Of a stretch of DNA of 39,389 nt, positions 6,513 to 15,691 are shown piece by piece (within the stretch, counting starts at the first letter, position 1; every line of letters begins with the position of its first letter). The position numbers were made by a program, and so were the translations under genes. The notes under the pieces are model-generated. The model was not told the origin of the DNA, ran no database searches, and saw nothing but the letters and a program-made list of their open reading frames with translations. Source of the DNA: Bacteroidota bacterium. GTDB taxonomy: Bacteria > Bacteroidota > Ignavibacteria > Tepidaquicellales > Tepidaquicellaceae. The stretch spans positions 1 to 39,389 of the forward strand of contig JAFDZO010000040.1 of the NCBI GenBank assembly GCA_018266845.1, read 5' to 3'.

Positions 6513-6520
6513 TATCTTTG
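6513..6520 (+). promoter_or_regulatory. Candidate -7 box before the CitE/SGNH fusion gene
   Basis: TATCTTTG matches TAnnTTTG exactly and lies 28 bp before the GTG start. No TTG is found at the expected upstream distance, so the call is weak. Confidence 0.25.
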
Positions 6521-6548
6521 TATATTGTAAGTAATTGAAATTTTAAGC

Positions 6549-8255
6549 GTGAATACGGGTACGAGTGAGAAAGCTATAACAGCTTTTTATTTTATCAATT
6601 ATAATAGAAGTGATTTAGTATCAGTTCTAAAAAACTTTAGTGATTCTTCCGATGTAATATGCCTTGACCTTGAGGACAGTATTCAGGATTTAAGGCATCC
6701 TTTAAATAACTCTTCGCTAAAAAATTCCGCACGAAATTTTATTAGGAAAATTTTTTCTGGTTTAAGACCTTTGAATGTTAACTTTGGAATAAGAATAAAT
6801 TCTTATCATTCAAAAGAATTTATCCTTGATATTAAACTGCTTTCAGAATCGTTTCTCAAAGAAAAAATTAAATCCATTCTAATTCCCAAAGTAGAATCAG
6901 TGGAAGAAGTAGAATTAATCATTAACTCTCTTGAAAAAACCGGAGTGAATGCTGCTGAAATAATTCCTGTTATTGAAACGAAGAAAGGTTTTAAAAATTT
7001 GGAATCAATTGTTAACCTTAATAACCTCCGGTTAAGAAGAATAGCATTCGGTCATTGTGATTTCAATATTGATAATAATTTTTTCCCGTTTTTTCATCAA
7101 AATTCACGGCAATATTGGGAATGGGTGAAAGAATTTACATCCATAATTGAATCTGCCGGAATGCAGTTTATAAATTCTCCGTTCTTAAAATTACAAGATG
7201 ATTATTCATTTCAGTCTATGCTTTCAAAACTATTTACGCATTGTTCTTCTGATTTCGGTCAAATCACACTTACAAACCGGCAGACTCAATTGTGCAAAAA
7301 ATTTCAGCCGGATTACAAACAGCTTAATGGGTATAGAAAACAGTTGAATGAAAATGAATGTGAAATATATGCGAAGGAATTAGTAAATGATTTTGAATCA
7401 TATAACGAAGGAAAAGGGTTTACCATTTCAAACAAGCGCACATTAATTTCCCCCCAGGAATATACTTCTGCAAGAAAATTTATCATGAATAAAGCGCTCA
7501 AGCTTACTATTGCTGGAGGGTGCTTTACGGCGCAGAGTAATATTCCGAAAGAAAAACTATATCATCAAATCGCTAAAAAAGAATTTGAGAGAAAATATAA
7601 AAAGAAGGTATTAATAAATATTATCAGGTACGAAAGGTTTACAAATTGTTTTGAAAAAATTAGAACACATGTTGCAAACAGCGAAGTAGATTTGTTACTT
7701 TTCCATATTCGGGTAGAACAGGTGCTTCGCATAGCAAAACTGATTTACAAATATTCTGACGATGGAAAAATAAAGCGCGCTCTCACAATTCCGTTCCTTA
7801 ACATAATTCCTTCTGAAAAAAAGGAAATTCTACAGGCTATTTTGCCTTTGCCAAACCCGAACATTCAAAAGCCGGAAGGAATAAACAAAGCGAAAATAAA
7901 GTTAAACTATTTGTTAGGAAAAATATCAGGCAATCTTAGCTATGCCATTAAAGTATATGATAGGCTGGTTTCCGACATAATGGAATTGTGCAGACAAAAA
8001 AATATTAAACTAATTATAGCAGGTCCTGCCTCGCGCCCTTATCTTGATGTGGAGAACAACATAACGGAGAAACTCTTTTTACATTTTAAAAAGAAAGCAA
8101 TGAATGAAAAAATTCCATTTATTAATCTTTTGGGTTGTGAAAATGAATATGGTGAAAGTCTTTTCTTTGAAAGCGGTATTCATGTAAGCGAAGCCGGACA
8201 TATTCGCGCGGCGAAGCTGTTACTTAATGAACTTAATAAAATTTATTCTACTTAA
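6549..8255 (+). CDS. Two-domain protein: CitE/HpcH-like lyase fused to SGNH-hydrolase-like domain
   Basis: The product has 568 residues, GTG start. Residues 8-310 resemble HpcH/HpaI aldolase/citrate-lyase beta proteins: DVICLDLEDSI (35-45), GIRINSY (80-86), ILIPKVESVEEVE (110-122), IIPVIET (138-144) and RIAFGHCDFNID (164-175). These cover the substrate-arginine and metal-carboxylate regions. Residues 318-565 look like a divergent SGNH/GDSL domain: a strand leading to AGGCFT (322-327) where GDS(L) is expected, IIAGPASRP (489-497), and GIHVSEAGH (543-551) resembling the last His-containing block. C325 stands near the expected nucleophile, so the hydrolase may be inactive or cysteine-based. The CitE family forms or cleaves C-C bonds of acyl-CoA-type substrates; the actual substrate cannot be told. 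The 3' end overlaps the convergent purA by 8 bp. Confidence 0.7.
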   Translation: MNTGTSEKAITAFYFINYNRSDLVSVLKNFSDSSDVICLDLEDSIQDLRHPLNNSSLKNSARNFIRKIFSGLRPLNVNFGIRINSYHSKEFILDIKLLSESFLKEKIKSILIPKVESVEEVELIINSLEKTGVNAAEIIPVIETKKGFKNLESIVNLNNLRLRRIAFGHCDFNIDNNFFPFFHQNSRQYWEWVKEFTSIIESAGMQFINSPFLKLQDDYSFQSMLSKLFTHCSSDFGQITLTNRQTQLCKKFQPDYKQLNGYRKQLNENECEIYAKELVNDFESYNEGKGFTISNKRTLISPQEYTSARKFIMNKALKLTIAGGCFTAQSNIPKEKLYHQIAKKEFERKYKKKVLINIIRYERFTNCFEKIRTHVANSEVDLLLFHIRVEQVLRIAKLIYKYSDDGKIKRALTIPFLNIIPSEKKEILQAILPLPNPNIQKPEGINKAKIKLNYLLGKISGNLSYAIKVYDRLVSDIMELCRQKNIKLIIAGPASRPYLDVENNITEKLFLHFKKKAMNEKIPFINLLGCENEYGESLFFESGIHVSEAGHIRAAKLLLNELNKIYST

Positions 8256-9525
8256 TTATCAAACTCTCTCTTTCAGGACCAACAGAAATATACTTTATAG
8301 AATAACCGATAAGTTCTTCGATTTTTTTTATATAGTTCTGAGCGCTTACAGGAAGCTCATCAAACTTTCTGCACTTTGAAATATCTTCAGACCAGCCGTC
8401 AACTTCAATATATTCGGGAATTGCTTTTTCAAGCAGAGGAGTAAGAGGAAAAGTTTTAATACTTTTACCTTCAATATTGTATGCTGTGCAGATTTTTAAT
8501 TTTTTTAGTCCTGAAAGACTATCAAGTTTTGTAATTGCGATTTCATCTACTCCCTGAACCTGCGCGCCGTATCTTGAAGCGACAGCATCGAAGTGTCCAA
8601 TTGTTCGCGCTCTGCCTGTTGCTGCTCCATACTCAAAAGCAATCTCGCGAAGGTTATGCGCATCTTCATCATTCATTCTTGTTACGAAGGGTCCTGCTCC
8701 AACGCAGGTAGAAAACGATTTCATTACGCCGATTACTTTATCTATTTTTTTCGTAAACAATCCGCCGCCTATAGGGGCAAACGATGCTAATGCAGATGAA
8801 GAAGTTGTGTAGGGATAAATTCCATAGTTAATATCTCTTAACGAGCCAAGCTGTGCCTCAAACATAATTTTTTTCCCTTCCGTGGCAGCATTTCCTAAAA
8901 GCTCAGTAACATCACAAATATATTTTTTAATTTTCTCCCCGTATTTATTCAGCCAGTCCATAGTTTCTTCAGCTGAAACAGTTTTGCTGCTTTTGTAAAC
9001 ACCGGTAATTAGAAGATTCTTCCATTCGACTAACTGCTCTACATGTTTTCTTAAATCTTCCGGGTAAAACAGTTCACCTACTTGTATGCTCTTTTTCTGA
9101 TAGCGTTCGCCATAGGCGTAAGCGATTCCTCTTTTAGTTGAGCCGTATGCGCCTGCGCCAAGACGCTCTTCTTCAAGCTCATCTTCCAATCTGTGAAAAG
9201 GAAAAGTTATGGTGGCTCTTTCAGAGATTTTTATGTTAGAGCAGTCAATGCCGGATTTTTCAAGCTCATCTACCTCTTCGCAGAATGCCTGAATATCTAT
9301 TACCATTCCCGTTCCTAATACATTAGTAACCTTAGGATTAAAAATTCCTGAAGGAATTAAGTGCAGCTTGAAAGTCCCGAACTCATTTACAACAGTATGC
9401 CCCGCATTATTTCCGCCCTGATATCTTACGACATAATCAACATCCTGCGCAAAGTAGTCAACCATTCTTCCTTTACCTTCATCGCCCCAATTTAGTCCTA
9501 CTAAAACTGTAATTTGATTATTCAT
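8248..9525 (-). CDS. purA: Adenylosuccinate synthetase
   Basis: It joins IMP and aspartate using GTP, the first committed step to AMP. The product is about 425 residues, normal for the family. The N-terminus shows the GTP-binding signature GLNWGDEGKG, then YQGGNNAGHTV. Further on are GSTKRGIAYAY, IMFEAQLGSLRDI and GATTGRARTIGHFD-like motifs (here GAATGRARTIGHFD). The frame is open to 9558, but the extra codons run through a terminator hairpin, so the ATG at 9525 is chosen. It is convergent with the CitE/SGNH gene. The STAS-secF-secD unit lies upstream on the same strand, and a terminator stands between, so purA needs readthrough or a promoter I could not identify. Confidence 0.95.
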   Translation of the reverse strand: MNNQITVLVGLNWGDEGKGRMVDYFAQDVDYVVRYQGGNNAGHTVVNEFGTFKLHLIPSGIFNPKVTNVLGTGMVIDIQAFCEEVDELEKSGIDCSNIKISERATITFPFHRLEDELEEERLGAGAYGSTKRGIAYAYGERYQKKSIQVGELFYPEDLRKHVEQLVEWKNLLITGVYKSSKTVSAEETMDWLNKYGEKIKKYICDVTELLGNAATEGKKIMFEAQLGSLRDINYGIYPYTTSSSALASFAPIGGGLFTKKIDKVIGVMKSFSTCVGAGPFVTRMNDEDAHNLREIAFEYGAATGRARTIGHFDAVASRYGAQVQGVDEIAITKLDSLSGLKKLKICTAYNIEGKSIKTFPLTPLLEKAIPEYIEVDGWSEDISKCRKFDELPVSAQNYIKKIEELIGYSIKYISVGPERESLIIK

Positions 9526-9540
9526 TATCTGATTTTTTGA

Positions 9541-9577
9541 ACAAAAAAAAATCTTCAACTTTTGGTTGAAGATTTTT
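9541..9577 (-). terminator. Terminator between the STAS gene and purA
   Basis: AAAAATCTTCAAC (minus strand, 9577-9565) pairs over 13 bp with GTTGAAGATTTTT (9559-9547) around a 5-nt loop and continues into a T-run. It lies about 50 bp after the STAS stop and ends 16 bp before the purA ATG. Confidence 0.75.
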
Positions 9578-9626
9578 GAGTTATTAAAATTTGAAAAAAT
9601 TCAAATGAGAATTATTTGAAATTTAT

Positions 9627-9932
9627 TTACAATCCGAAAACAGTATCGAGCTTAGTTATTTTGAAAACATTCAGCAGCTTATCATTCAGGTTTATAAGTC
9701 TAAGCTCTTTATTCATAGATTTTACTTTTTTATAACATGCTATCAAAATTCCGAGTCCTGAACTGTTAATAGAAGTTACATTTGCAAAATCAATTTCAAC
9801 TTCCCTGCACTCATCGGTCAGCTCTTTATTTACAATATTGTTCAAGTCATGTAAATCGGTCAATCCGATTGAATCTTCCTTTATCAGAATGTGAAGGGAG
9901 CCGTTATTGATATTTTTTTCGAATGTTTCCAA
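9627..9932 (-). CDS. STAS-domain protein (anti-sigma-factor-antagonist type)
   Basis: The product has 101 residues comprising one STAS domain. It contains the strand VEIDFANV and the loop INSSGLGIL; the serine pair at 57-58 matches the phosphorylatable position of SpoIIAA/RsbV-like antagonists. Such proteins release a sigma factor by binding its anti-sigma kinase when not phosphorylated. No partner kinase, phosphatase or sigma gene is in the window, so the partner is unknown. The start is TTG. It follows secF by 19 bp, probably in the secDF transcript, and a terminator follows. Confidence 0.85.
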   Translation of the reverse strand: METFEKNINNGSLHILIKEDSIGLTDLHDLNNIVNKELTDECREVEIDFANVTSINSSGLGILIACYKKVKSMNKELRLINLNDKLLNVFKITKLDTVFGL

Positions 9933-9951
9933 TTAAAAAAATAGTTTTAAA

Positions 9952-10890
9952 TTATCTTGCTAATCTTGGCTTTGATGCAATCTTGCTCATTACTCTGTGC
10001 TTATAGTCAACTACCGCAGCGCTGGCAATAAAGACGGAAGAATACGTACCGGTAATAATACCAACTCCAAAAACAAAAGAAAATGCTCTATTTACTTCAC
10101 CGCCGAAGATGAATAAAACTAAAATTGTTAAAAATACTGTACCGCTGGTAATAATAGTTCTGCTCAATGTTGCGTTTACAGAATGGTTCATTACAGCTTC
10201 AATATCTTCGTTTTTGTGAATCTTAATGTTTTCTCTAATTCTATCGAAAATAATAACTGTATCGTTAACAGAGAAACCTACAAGCGTAAGGAATGCTGCA
10301 AGCATCTGCTGGTTGAATTCAAGTCTTATGCTTGGGATTAAGAAATCAATTATAGCTACTGCTGCAAGGGTAATAAGAACGTCGTGAACAAGAGCTATAA
10401 TTGCGCCCAACGCATAAATGAACTGGAAGCGGAATGCGAGGTAAATGAAAATACCTATAAGAGAAAAAATAATCGCATACATAGCATTCTTTCTTAGCTC
10501 TGCTCCGATTTTCGGTCCTACTTTATCTATTCTTTGAACAGTGAATGCGTTGCCTGAAATTTTATCTTTTATAGCTTTTTGAATTTTATCGGAAACTAAA
10601 GTGCCTTCTTCCTGCAGCGGAGTTCTTAATAGAATATCTTTATCCGTTCCCATGGTTTTGATTTCCATTCCAACGAACCCTGCTTCATCCATAGTGCTTC
10701 TTAATTGCCCGACATTAATATCACTTGTGAATTTCAACTGAACCTCCGTGCCTCCTTGAAAGTCAATCCCTAGCGGAATTCCTTTAGTGAATAACACTGC
10801 CATACCTATCACTATTATTGCAATGGAAAGAACATAAAATTTTCTTCTCTTTCCAAGGAAATCAATATTTGTGTGCTGAAATAATCTCAT
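9952..10890 (-). CDS. secF: Protein translocase subunit SecF
   Basis: The product has 312 residues with six membrane helices and a periplasmic domain after the first. Visible are the N-terminal FLGKRRKFY, the GIDFQGGTEV motif at the start of the periplasmic domain and the conserved fourth-helix signature GFSVNDTVIIFDRIREN. SecF pairs with SecD to pull exported proteins across the membrane using the proton gradient. It lies 31 bp downstream of secD in the usual order. Confidence 0.96.
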   Translation of the reverse strand: MRLFQHTNIDFLGKRRKFYVLSIAIIVIGMAVLFTKGIPLGIDFQGGTEVQLKFTSDINVGQLRSTMDEAGFVGMEIKTMGTDKDILLRTPLQEEGTLVSDKIQKAIKDKISGNAFTVQRIDKVGPKIGAELRKNAMYAIIFSLIGIFIYLAFRFQFIYALGAIIALVHDVLITLAAVAIIDFLIPSIRLEFNQQMLAAFLTLVGFSVNDTVIIFDRIRENIKIHKNEDIEAVMNHSVNATLSRTIITSGTVFLTILVLFIFGGEVNRAFSFVFGVGIITGTYSSVFIASAAVVDYKHRVMSKIASKPRLAR

Positions 10891-10921
10891 TTACTTATGT
10901 TAAAAAATTTTAAAATTGTTT

Positions 10922-12946
10922 TTATCCGAAACTTACTTCTTTGCCTTTTTCAAGCATTATATCAAATATGAAGTGAGTAATTACGATAGCCGTGAAAAGG
11001 TTTGCAACTAAACCTGCAAGCAATGTAACAGCGAATCCCTGAATAGGTCCTGTTCCAAAACCATATAAAATAAAAGCTGTGATGATACTCGTTACGTGAG
11101 AATCAAGAATAGCTGAAAAAGCTTTCTTGTAACCGACTTCCAACGCAGTTTTCAAAGGCTTGCCTGTGGCTAATTCTTCCCTTATTCTTTCAAAGATAAG
11201 AACGTTGGTATCAACTGCCATACCGAGAGTTAAAATTAAACCTGCAATACCTGGAACTGTAAGTGTAGCTTTGAATGCAGCCATTATACCAAGGATGAAA
11301 AGAACGTTGACTAACAGCGCGAGATCGGCTACTGTTCCGCCCATTCTGTAATATACAATCATAAATAAGGCTACAAGAATAAGAGCAGCAACAGATGAAA
11401 AAATACCTGCCTTGATGGAATCTTCTCCGAGGGATGGTCCAATGGAACGCTCTTCTATAATCTTTACAGGGGCAGGTAGCGCGCCTGCTTTAAGAACTAT
11501 TTCAAGAAGCTTTGCTTCCTGACTATTAGCCATTCCTTCAATTTGTGAGTTACCGCCAGAAATTTTATTTCTTACAACAGGGGCGGAGAATACTGCGTTA
11601 TCAAGTACGATTGCGATTCTCTTTCCAATGTTTGAACCTGTTATTCTCGACCAGTCGGCAGCGCCTTCTGAGTTCATTTCCATGCTTACAACAGGGGTAT
11701 TGTTGTTGGGGTCAATATTAGCTCTTGCATTGGTGATTACTTTTCCTGTAAGCTCGGCATCTTTTTTGACTGGAAATAGAATCCAAAATTTTACACCCGA
11801 TTTTTGATCAACATCAGCTTTATTTTTCCAAGAAAAAACCATGTCTGATGGGATAATATTTTTTACGTCTTCTCTTGATAACATCCTCTCAACTTTTTCT
11901 TTATTTTCATCGAGAACTGCTATATCACCGCCTTGCATCGCAATTAATAATGAAATAAATGGAAACTTAGCTTTATACTCTTCTTCTGACATCTGTTTAT
12001 TGGTGTCGGCAGGGGATTTATTAGTAGTATCGGCTAAAGAAGTACTATCTTTCTTAGTTTTTAGAGAATCTTTTTTTAGTTTAGTAGTATCCTTTAAATT
12101 ATTTTTAGATTTAGTTGAATCTGCTTTATTTTTACCCGCAGTCTGATTTTTTGTTTTTGTCGTATCGCTGCTGGATAATGACGTTTTGCTCGTCAATGAA
12201 TCATTTTTTATAGATTTCATCTTCAATGAATCAGAAGTTGAACTGCTATCCAATTTTCCAACTACAACAGAATTGATTTGTTCAAGCACTTTACTAATTG
12301 AGTTAGGGTCTTTTAGCAGTTTGAACTCAAGCAAAGCAGTTCCCTGAAGAAGTTTTCTTACCTCTTCCTGATTGCTGATACCGGGAAGCTCAACGATAAT
12401 TCTGCTGCCGCCGATTTTTTGAATCTGAGGCTCAGCAACACCGTATTGGTCAACTCTGTTTCTTACGATTTCAACTGCTCTGTCTAAAGCGCCGTCAATC
12501 TCATCTTTCAGCTTTTTATCAACATCCTTTTCTTCATCGCGAATATCGCCATAGTACGATTTCAGCGTAAGTCCCTTTGCCTGAAGTTTGCTTTTGAATG
12601 TAGTAAAGATAGCTTCATCGTTTCCTTTTGTCGCTTCTTTTGTTTCATTCAGAACTGCTGTCAGTGTTTCGTCTTTTTTCTTAGCGAGGTCCTCGAGCAG
12701 CTTAATTATATCAACGTCAAGCACAACGTACATTCCGCCTTTTAGGTCAAGACCAAGCTTTATTCTTTTCTCTCGGGCGTTTCTAAGTTTCTCACCGTTT
12801 TTGTCAATGAAATCTATGCTATCCTGTCCTGTTTTTCCTTTTAATTCCTTGGAAAGGCTATAATCGGTATAGGTAGGAATCAGAAAATAGATTGCCAGCG
12901 CAACGAAAATAAGGGTGAGAACAATTCTCGTAAGATTCTTCTTCAA
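10922..12946 (-). CDS. secD: Protein translocase subunit SecD, with an unusual low-complexity insert
   Basis: The product has 674 residues. A single N-terminal helix (8-25) is followed by RIKLGLDLKGGMYV (61-74), the large periplasmic domain, and five C-terminal helices with the signature GMAVDTNVLIFERIREE (575-591). SecD works with SecF in late export. Residues about 231-318 are a stretch of almost only S, T, K, D and N inserted in the periplasmic domain, likely a disordered linker. The start is TTG (12946), with GGAG about 10 nt upstream; no better start is in frame. The promoter is probably at 13002-13032. Confidence 0.95.
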   Translation of the reverse strand: MKKNLTRIVLTLIFVALAIYFLIPTYTDYSLSKELKGKTGQDSIDFIDKNGEKLRNAREKRIKLGLDLKGGMYVVLDVDIIKLLEDLAKKKDETLTAVLNETKEATKGNDEAIFTTFKSKLQAKGLTLKSYYGDIRDEEKDVDKKLKDEIDGALDRAVEIVRNRVDQYGVAEPQIQKIGGSRIIVELPGISNQEEVRKLLQGTALLEFKLLKDPNSISKVLEQINSVVVGKLDSSSTSDSLKMKSIKNDSLTSKTSLSSSDTTKTKNQTAGKNKADSTKSKNNLKDTTKLKKDSLKTKKDSTSLADTTNKSPADTNKQMSEEEYKAKFPFISLLIAMQGGDIAVLDENKEKVERMLSREDVKNIIPSDMVFSWKNKADVDQKSGVKFWILFPVKKDAELTGKVITNARANIDPNNNTPVVSMEMNSEGAADWSRITGSNIGKRIAIVLDNAVFSAPVVRNKISGGNSQIEGMANSQEAKLLEIVLKAGALPAPVKIIEERSIGPSLGEDSIKAGIFSSVAALILVALFMIVYYRMGGTVADLALLVNVLFILGIMAAFKATLTVPGIAGLILTLGMAVDTNVLIFERIREELATGKPLKTALEVGYKKAFSAILDSHVTSIITAFILYGFGTGPIQGFAVTLLAGLVANLFTAIVITHFIFDIMLEKGKEVSFG

Positions 12947-13001
12947 GTTATATCTCCGGTATTAATGATTAAATGTTATGGGTTTCAAAAACACAAAAAC
13001 C

Positions 13002-13032
13002 TAAATTTACCTGTAAAAGTGAAAAATGTCAA
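13002..13032 (-). promoter_or_regulatory. Probable promoter of secD-secF-STAS
   Basis: On the minus strand TTGACA begins at 13032 and TAAATTTA (13009-13002) follows TTG after exactly 20 bp, one base off TAnnTTTG. The leader would be about 50 nt. The rest of the divergent gap 12947-13321 holds no gene that I can see. Confidence 0.45.
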
Positions 13033-13271
13033 TGTAAATAGAGTTGCTTGAATTGTGATTAATCTATGTAAAATTTTCATTTAGGATGGGGGATAGTTTT
13101 TCGCTCTGCATGAAGGTGTCTTTGTGGCAAAAAAGTAACGTCATAATAAATTCAAAATGAAATTCTCTTAACGATCCAGTAATTTCCTGAACTTCTTATG
13201 ACTTAATGAGCGCATTTTTATCTTGAGATTACAATAATTACAAAAACATTCAAAAAGCACTTTTTTTCAAA

Positions 13272-13302
13272 TTGAAAATGCACTGCAAAATAGGTATCTT
13301 TA
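13272..13302 (+). promoter_or_regulatory. Probable promoter of the M24 peptidase to MeaB gene run
   Basis: TTG (13272-13274) and TATCTTTA (13295-13302) are 20 bp apart, one base off TAnnTTTG. The start codon is at 13322, so the leader is short (about 13 nt). Confidence 0.45.
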
Positions 13303-13321
13303 ATATTTTCCGATTAATTTT

Positions 13322-14389
13322 ATGAACAGAATTGAAGCCGTAAAAAGCAATTTCAAGAAACTAGGGGTTGACTCCTTTCTTGTTAAAAATCTCTCAAATA
13401 TCAGATATTTATCGGGGTTTTCGGGCAGCGCCGGAGCGTTGCTGCTTACAAAAGATAAAGATTATTTTATTTCGGATTTTCGCTATAAAAGCCAGTCAGC
13501 AGTTGAAGTTTACAAGAACTTTAACGTCATAATATACAAGCAGAATTCTTACGGCTATATTTCAGATTTAGCTAATAAGCACGGACTTAAGAAAATCGGC
13601 TTTGAATCGAACTTCCTTACCTTTAATGATGCTGAAAACCTTAAAAAGGAATTTGCTCCCGTAAAATTTGTTGGAGTAAACGCCTTAATAGAGAAATATA
13701 CTTCACAAAAAAATGAAAGAGAAATTGAGCTTACAAAACAGGCGGTGGCTATTACGGATAAGGTTTTTTCAGAAATGCTTGGAATAATAAAACCCGGGCT
13801 TACTGAAAAAGAAGTATCTGCTGAGATTACTTACCGCCAGAAAAAATACGGCGCTTCAGGAGATTCTTTCGACCCGATTGTTGCCTCCGGCGAACGCAGC
13901 GCATTTCCTCATGCAAGACCGACCGACAGAAAAATCGGAAAAAATGAGTTACTTACGCTTGATTTTGGATGTATTGTAGAAGGAATGAAATCGGATATGA
14001 CGCGCACAATTGCAATCGGAAAACTGCCTTCAGAATGTAAAAAGATTTACGACATAGTTTTAGAAGCGCAAAAAAGAGCCGTTGATGCAGTCCGCGCCGG
14101 AATAAAAGTAAAGAAGCTTGATTCATACGCAAGAGGATATATTAAGGAAAAAGGTTACGGAAATAATTTCGGTCATGGACTTGGACATGGACTTGGCTAC
14201 GATATTCACGAAGGACCTTCTATTAATCCCAGAACGGATTATACCTTACAGGTAAATAACATTGTAACAATTGAACCCGGAATTTACGTCGAGGGCTTGG
14301 GCGGAGTACGAATTGAAGACGACGTAGTTGTAAAAGAAAAAGGCTGCGAAATTTTAAACATCAGCCCGAAGGAATTAATCTCTCTATAA
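13322..14389 (+). CDS. M24 family Xaa-Pro aminopeptidase
   Basis: The product has 355 residues. An N-terminal creatinase-like domain (1-125, with NIRYLSGFSGS) precedes the pita-bread metallopeptidase domain. The metal ligands are all present: D214 (LTLDFG), D225 (KSDMTR), H289 (GHGLGHG), E318 (TIEPG) and E332 (RIEDD). H296 in DIHEG is also conserved. The family removes N-terminal residues preceding proline; prolidase activity is possible, and the sequence does not separate the two. It is soluble with no signal peptide. It is the first gene of a run that continues with a glycosyltransferase 3 bp later. Confidence 0.92.
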   Translation: MNRIEAVKSNFKKLGVDSFLVKNLSNIRYLSGFSGSAGALLLTKDKDYFISDFRYKSQSAVEVYKNFNVIIYKQNSYGYISDLANKHGLKKIGFESNFLTFNDAENLKKEFAPVKFVGVNALIEKYTSQKNEREIELTKQAVAITDKVFSEMLGIIKPGLTEKEVSAEITYRQKKYGASGDSFDPIVASGERSAFPHARPTDRKIGKNELLTLDFGCIVEGMKSDMTRTIAIGKLPSECKKIYDIVLEAQKRAVDAVRAGIKVKKLDSYARGYIKEKGYGNNFGHGLGHGLGYDIHEGPSINPRTDYTLQVNNIVTIEPGIYVEGLGGVRIEDDVVVKEKGCEILNISPKELISL

Positions 14390-14392
14390 TTT

Positions 14393-15670
14393 TTGAATAA
14401 AGTTCTTATAATATCGTATTACTTCCCTCCTATGGGAATGGGCGGCGTTCAGAGAACGCTAAAGTTTGCTAAATATCTTAAAGACTACGGCTGGCAGCCC
14501 GTTGTAATAACCGACTCACCTAAAAAATATTTTGCAGTAGATAACTCACTTCTTGAAGAAGCGATTGAAAGCGGAATTAAAATAGAGAGAACCGGCAATA
14601 AGCCATTCGATCCTTCTAAAATAATAGTAAAAGCTCCGAAAGAAAATATGCGAAAGCTGCGCAGCGCTGTCTCGCAGTTCTTTTTTATTCCCGATTCAAA
14701 AATAGGATGGAAGAAAAAAGCTCTTAAAAAAATTGATGAGATATGGTCAAAATATAACGGATTTGATTTAGTTTTTGCAACTGCTCCGCCATACACTGAC
14801 TTTTTAATTGGTCAGGAAGTTAAGAGAAAATATAAGATTCCACTTGTAATTGATTACCGCGATGCGTGGGTTGATAGCCCCGTGCTTAATTATTATCCGA
14901 CACCTTATCATAAGCTGAAAAATATGCGCCTTGAAAAAGGTGTGCTCAAAATTGCGAATAAAGTTATTACAACAAACAGAAGAGTTAAAGAATATATTAT
15001 ATCCCGCTACGGCAATATTGAGTATAACGATGTAAAAATTATTTCACATGGATTTGACAGCGAGGATTTTGAAAAGGCAGCTCATTCAGAACTTCCTTCT
15101 ACAAGTAAATTCAGAGTGTCTTATTCAGGAAGTTTTTATACGCGTAATCCGAAATTTTATTTCGAGGCAATTAAGGCTTTCGTTGATAAATATCCCGAGC
15201 TTAAAAACGATATTGAGTTCTGCTTTATAGGTACTTTTTCAAAAGAGAATTTACAGATTGCAAAAAATCTCGGCATCGAGCAATATCTGAATATCACAGG
15301 ATACTTAGAGCATATTAATTGCGTAAAGTATGTAATGGCATCAGATGTATTGTTCCTTATGATTTCACGCGGAGAAAATGAAGATGCGGCAATGCCGGGT
15401 AAAGTCGGTGAGTATATCGGCAGCAGAAAAAATATTATTGCGTGCATCCCCGAAGGGGTAACGAAAAAAATGCTTGAGAAATATAATGCGATAAAATTTA
15501 TTGATGATGAAAATCCCGAACAAATTGCCCGCGCAATAAAAGAATATTACGATGAAAAGAAAAACGGAACTATGCCTATGGCAAATGAAGAGATGCTTGA
15601 GGAATATGACAGAAAAAATCTTACTTATGAACTTGCAAAAGAATTTAATCTTTTAAAAGACATAGACTAA
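14393..15670 (+). CDS. Glycosyltransferase, family 4-like (GT-B fold)
   Basis: The product has 425 residues. The N-terminus, KVLIISYYFPPMGMGGVQR, is the typical GT4 glycine-rich start, and the C-terminal Rossmann half includes VSYSGSFYTRNP, CFIGTF and GKVGEYIGSRK. No membrane segments. It probably transfers a sugar from a nucleotide-sugar donor in making a surface polysaccharide or glycolipid; donor and acceptor are not evident. The start is TTG, 3 bp after the preceding stop, so it is translationally coupled. galE two genes later could supply a UDP-sugar. Confidence 0.85.
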   Translation: MNKVLIISYYFPPMGMGGVQRTLKFAKYLKDYGWQPVVITDSPKKYFAVDNSLLEEAIESGIKIERTGNKPFDPSKIIVKAPKENMRKLRSAVSQFFFIPDSKIGWKKKALKKIDEIWSKYNGFDLVFATAPPYTDFLIGQEVKRKYKIPLVIDYRDAWVDSPVLNYYPTPYHKLKNMRLEKGVLKIANKVITTNRRVKEYIISRYGNIEYNDVKIISHGFDSEDFEKAAHSELPSTSKFRVSYSGSFYTRNPKFYFEAIKAFVDKYPELKNDIEFCFIGTFSKENLQIAKNLGIEQYLNITGYLEHINCVKYVMASDVLFLMISRGENEDAAMPGKVGEYIGSRKNIIACIPEGVTKKMLEKYNAIKFIDDENPEQIARAIKEYYDEKKNGTMPMANEEMLEEYDRKNLTYELAKEFNLLKDID

Positions 15671-15691
15671 CCTTTTAATTAAAATCTTCCT

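Noticed and set aside
8248..8255. Overlap of the CitE/SGNH and purA ends as a possible frameshift
   Set aside because: Both genes end at normal positions; it is an ordinary convergent overlap.
13080..13260. Possible small RNA in the divergent secD/M24 gap
   Set aside because: Only a weak GTCATAA/TTATGAC pairing was seen; there is no promoter plus terminator pair or recognisable RNA family.
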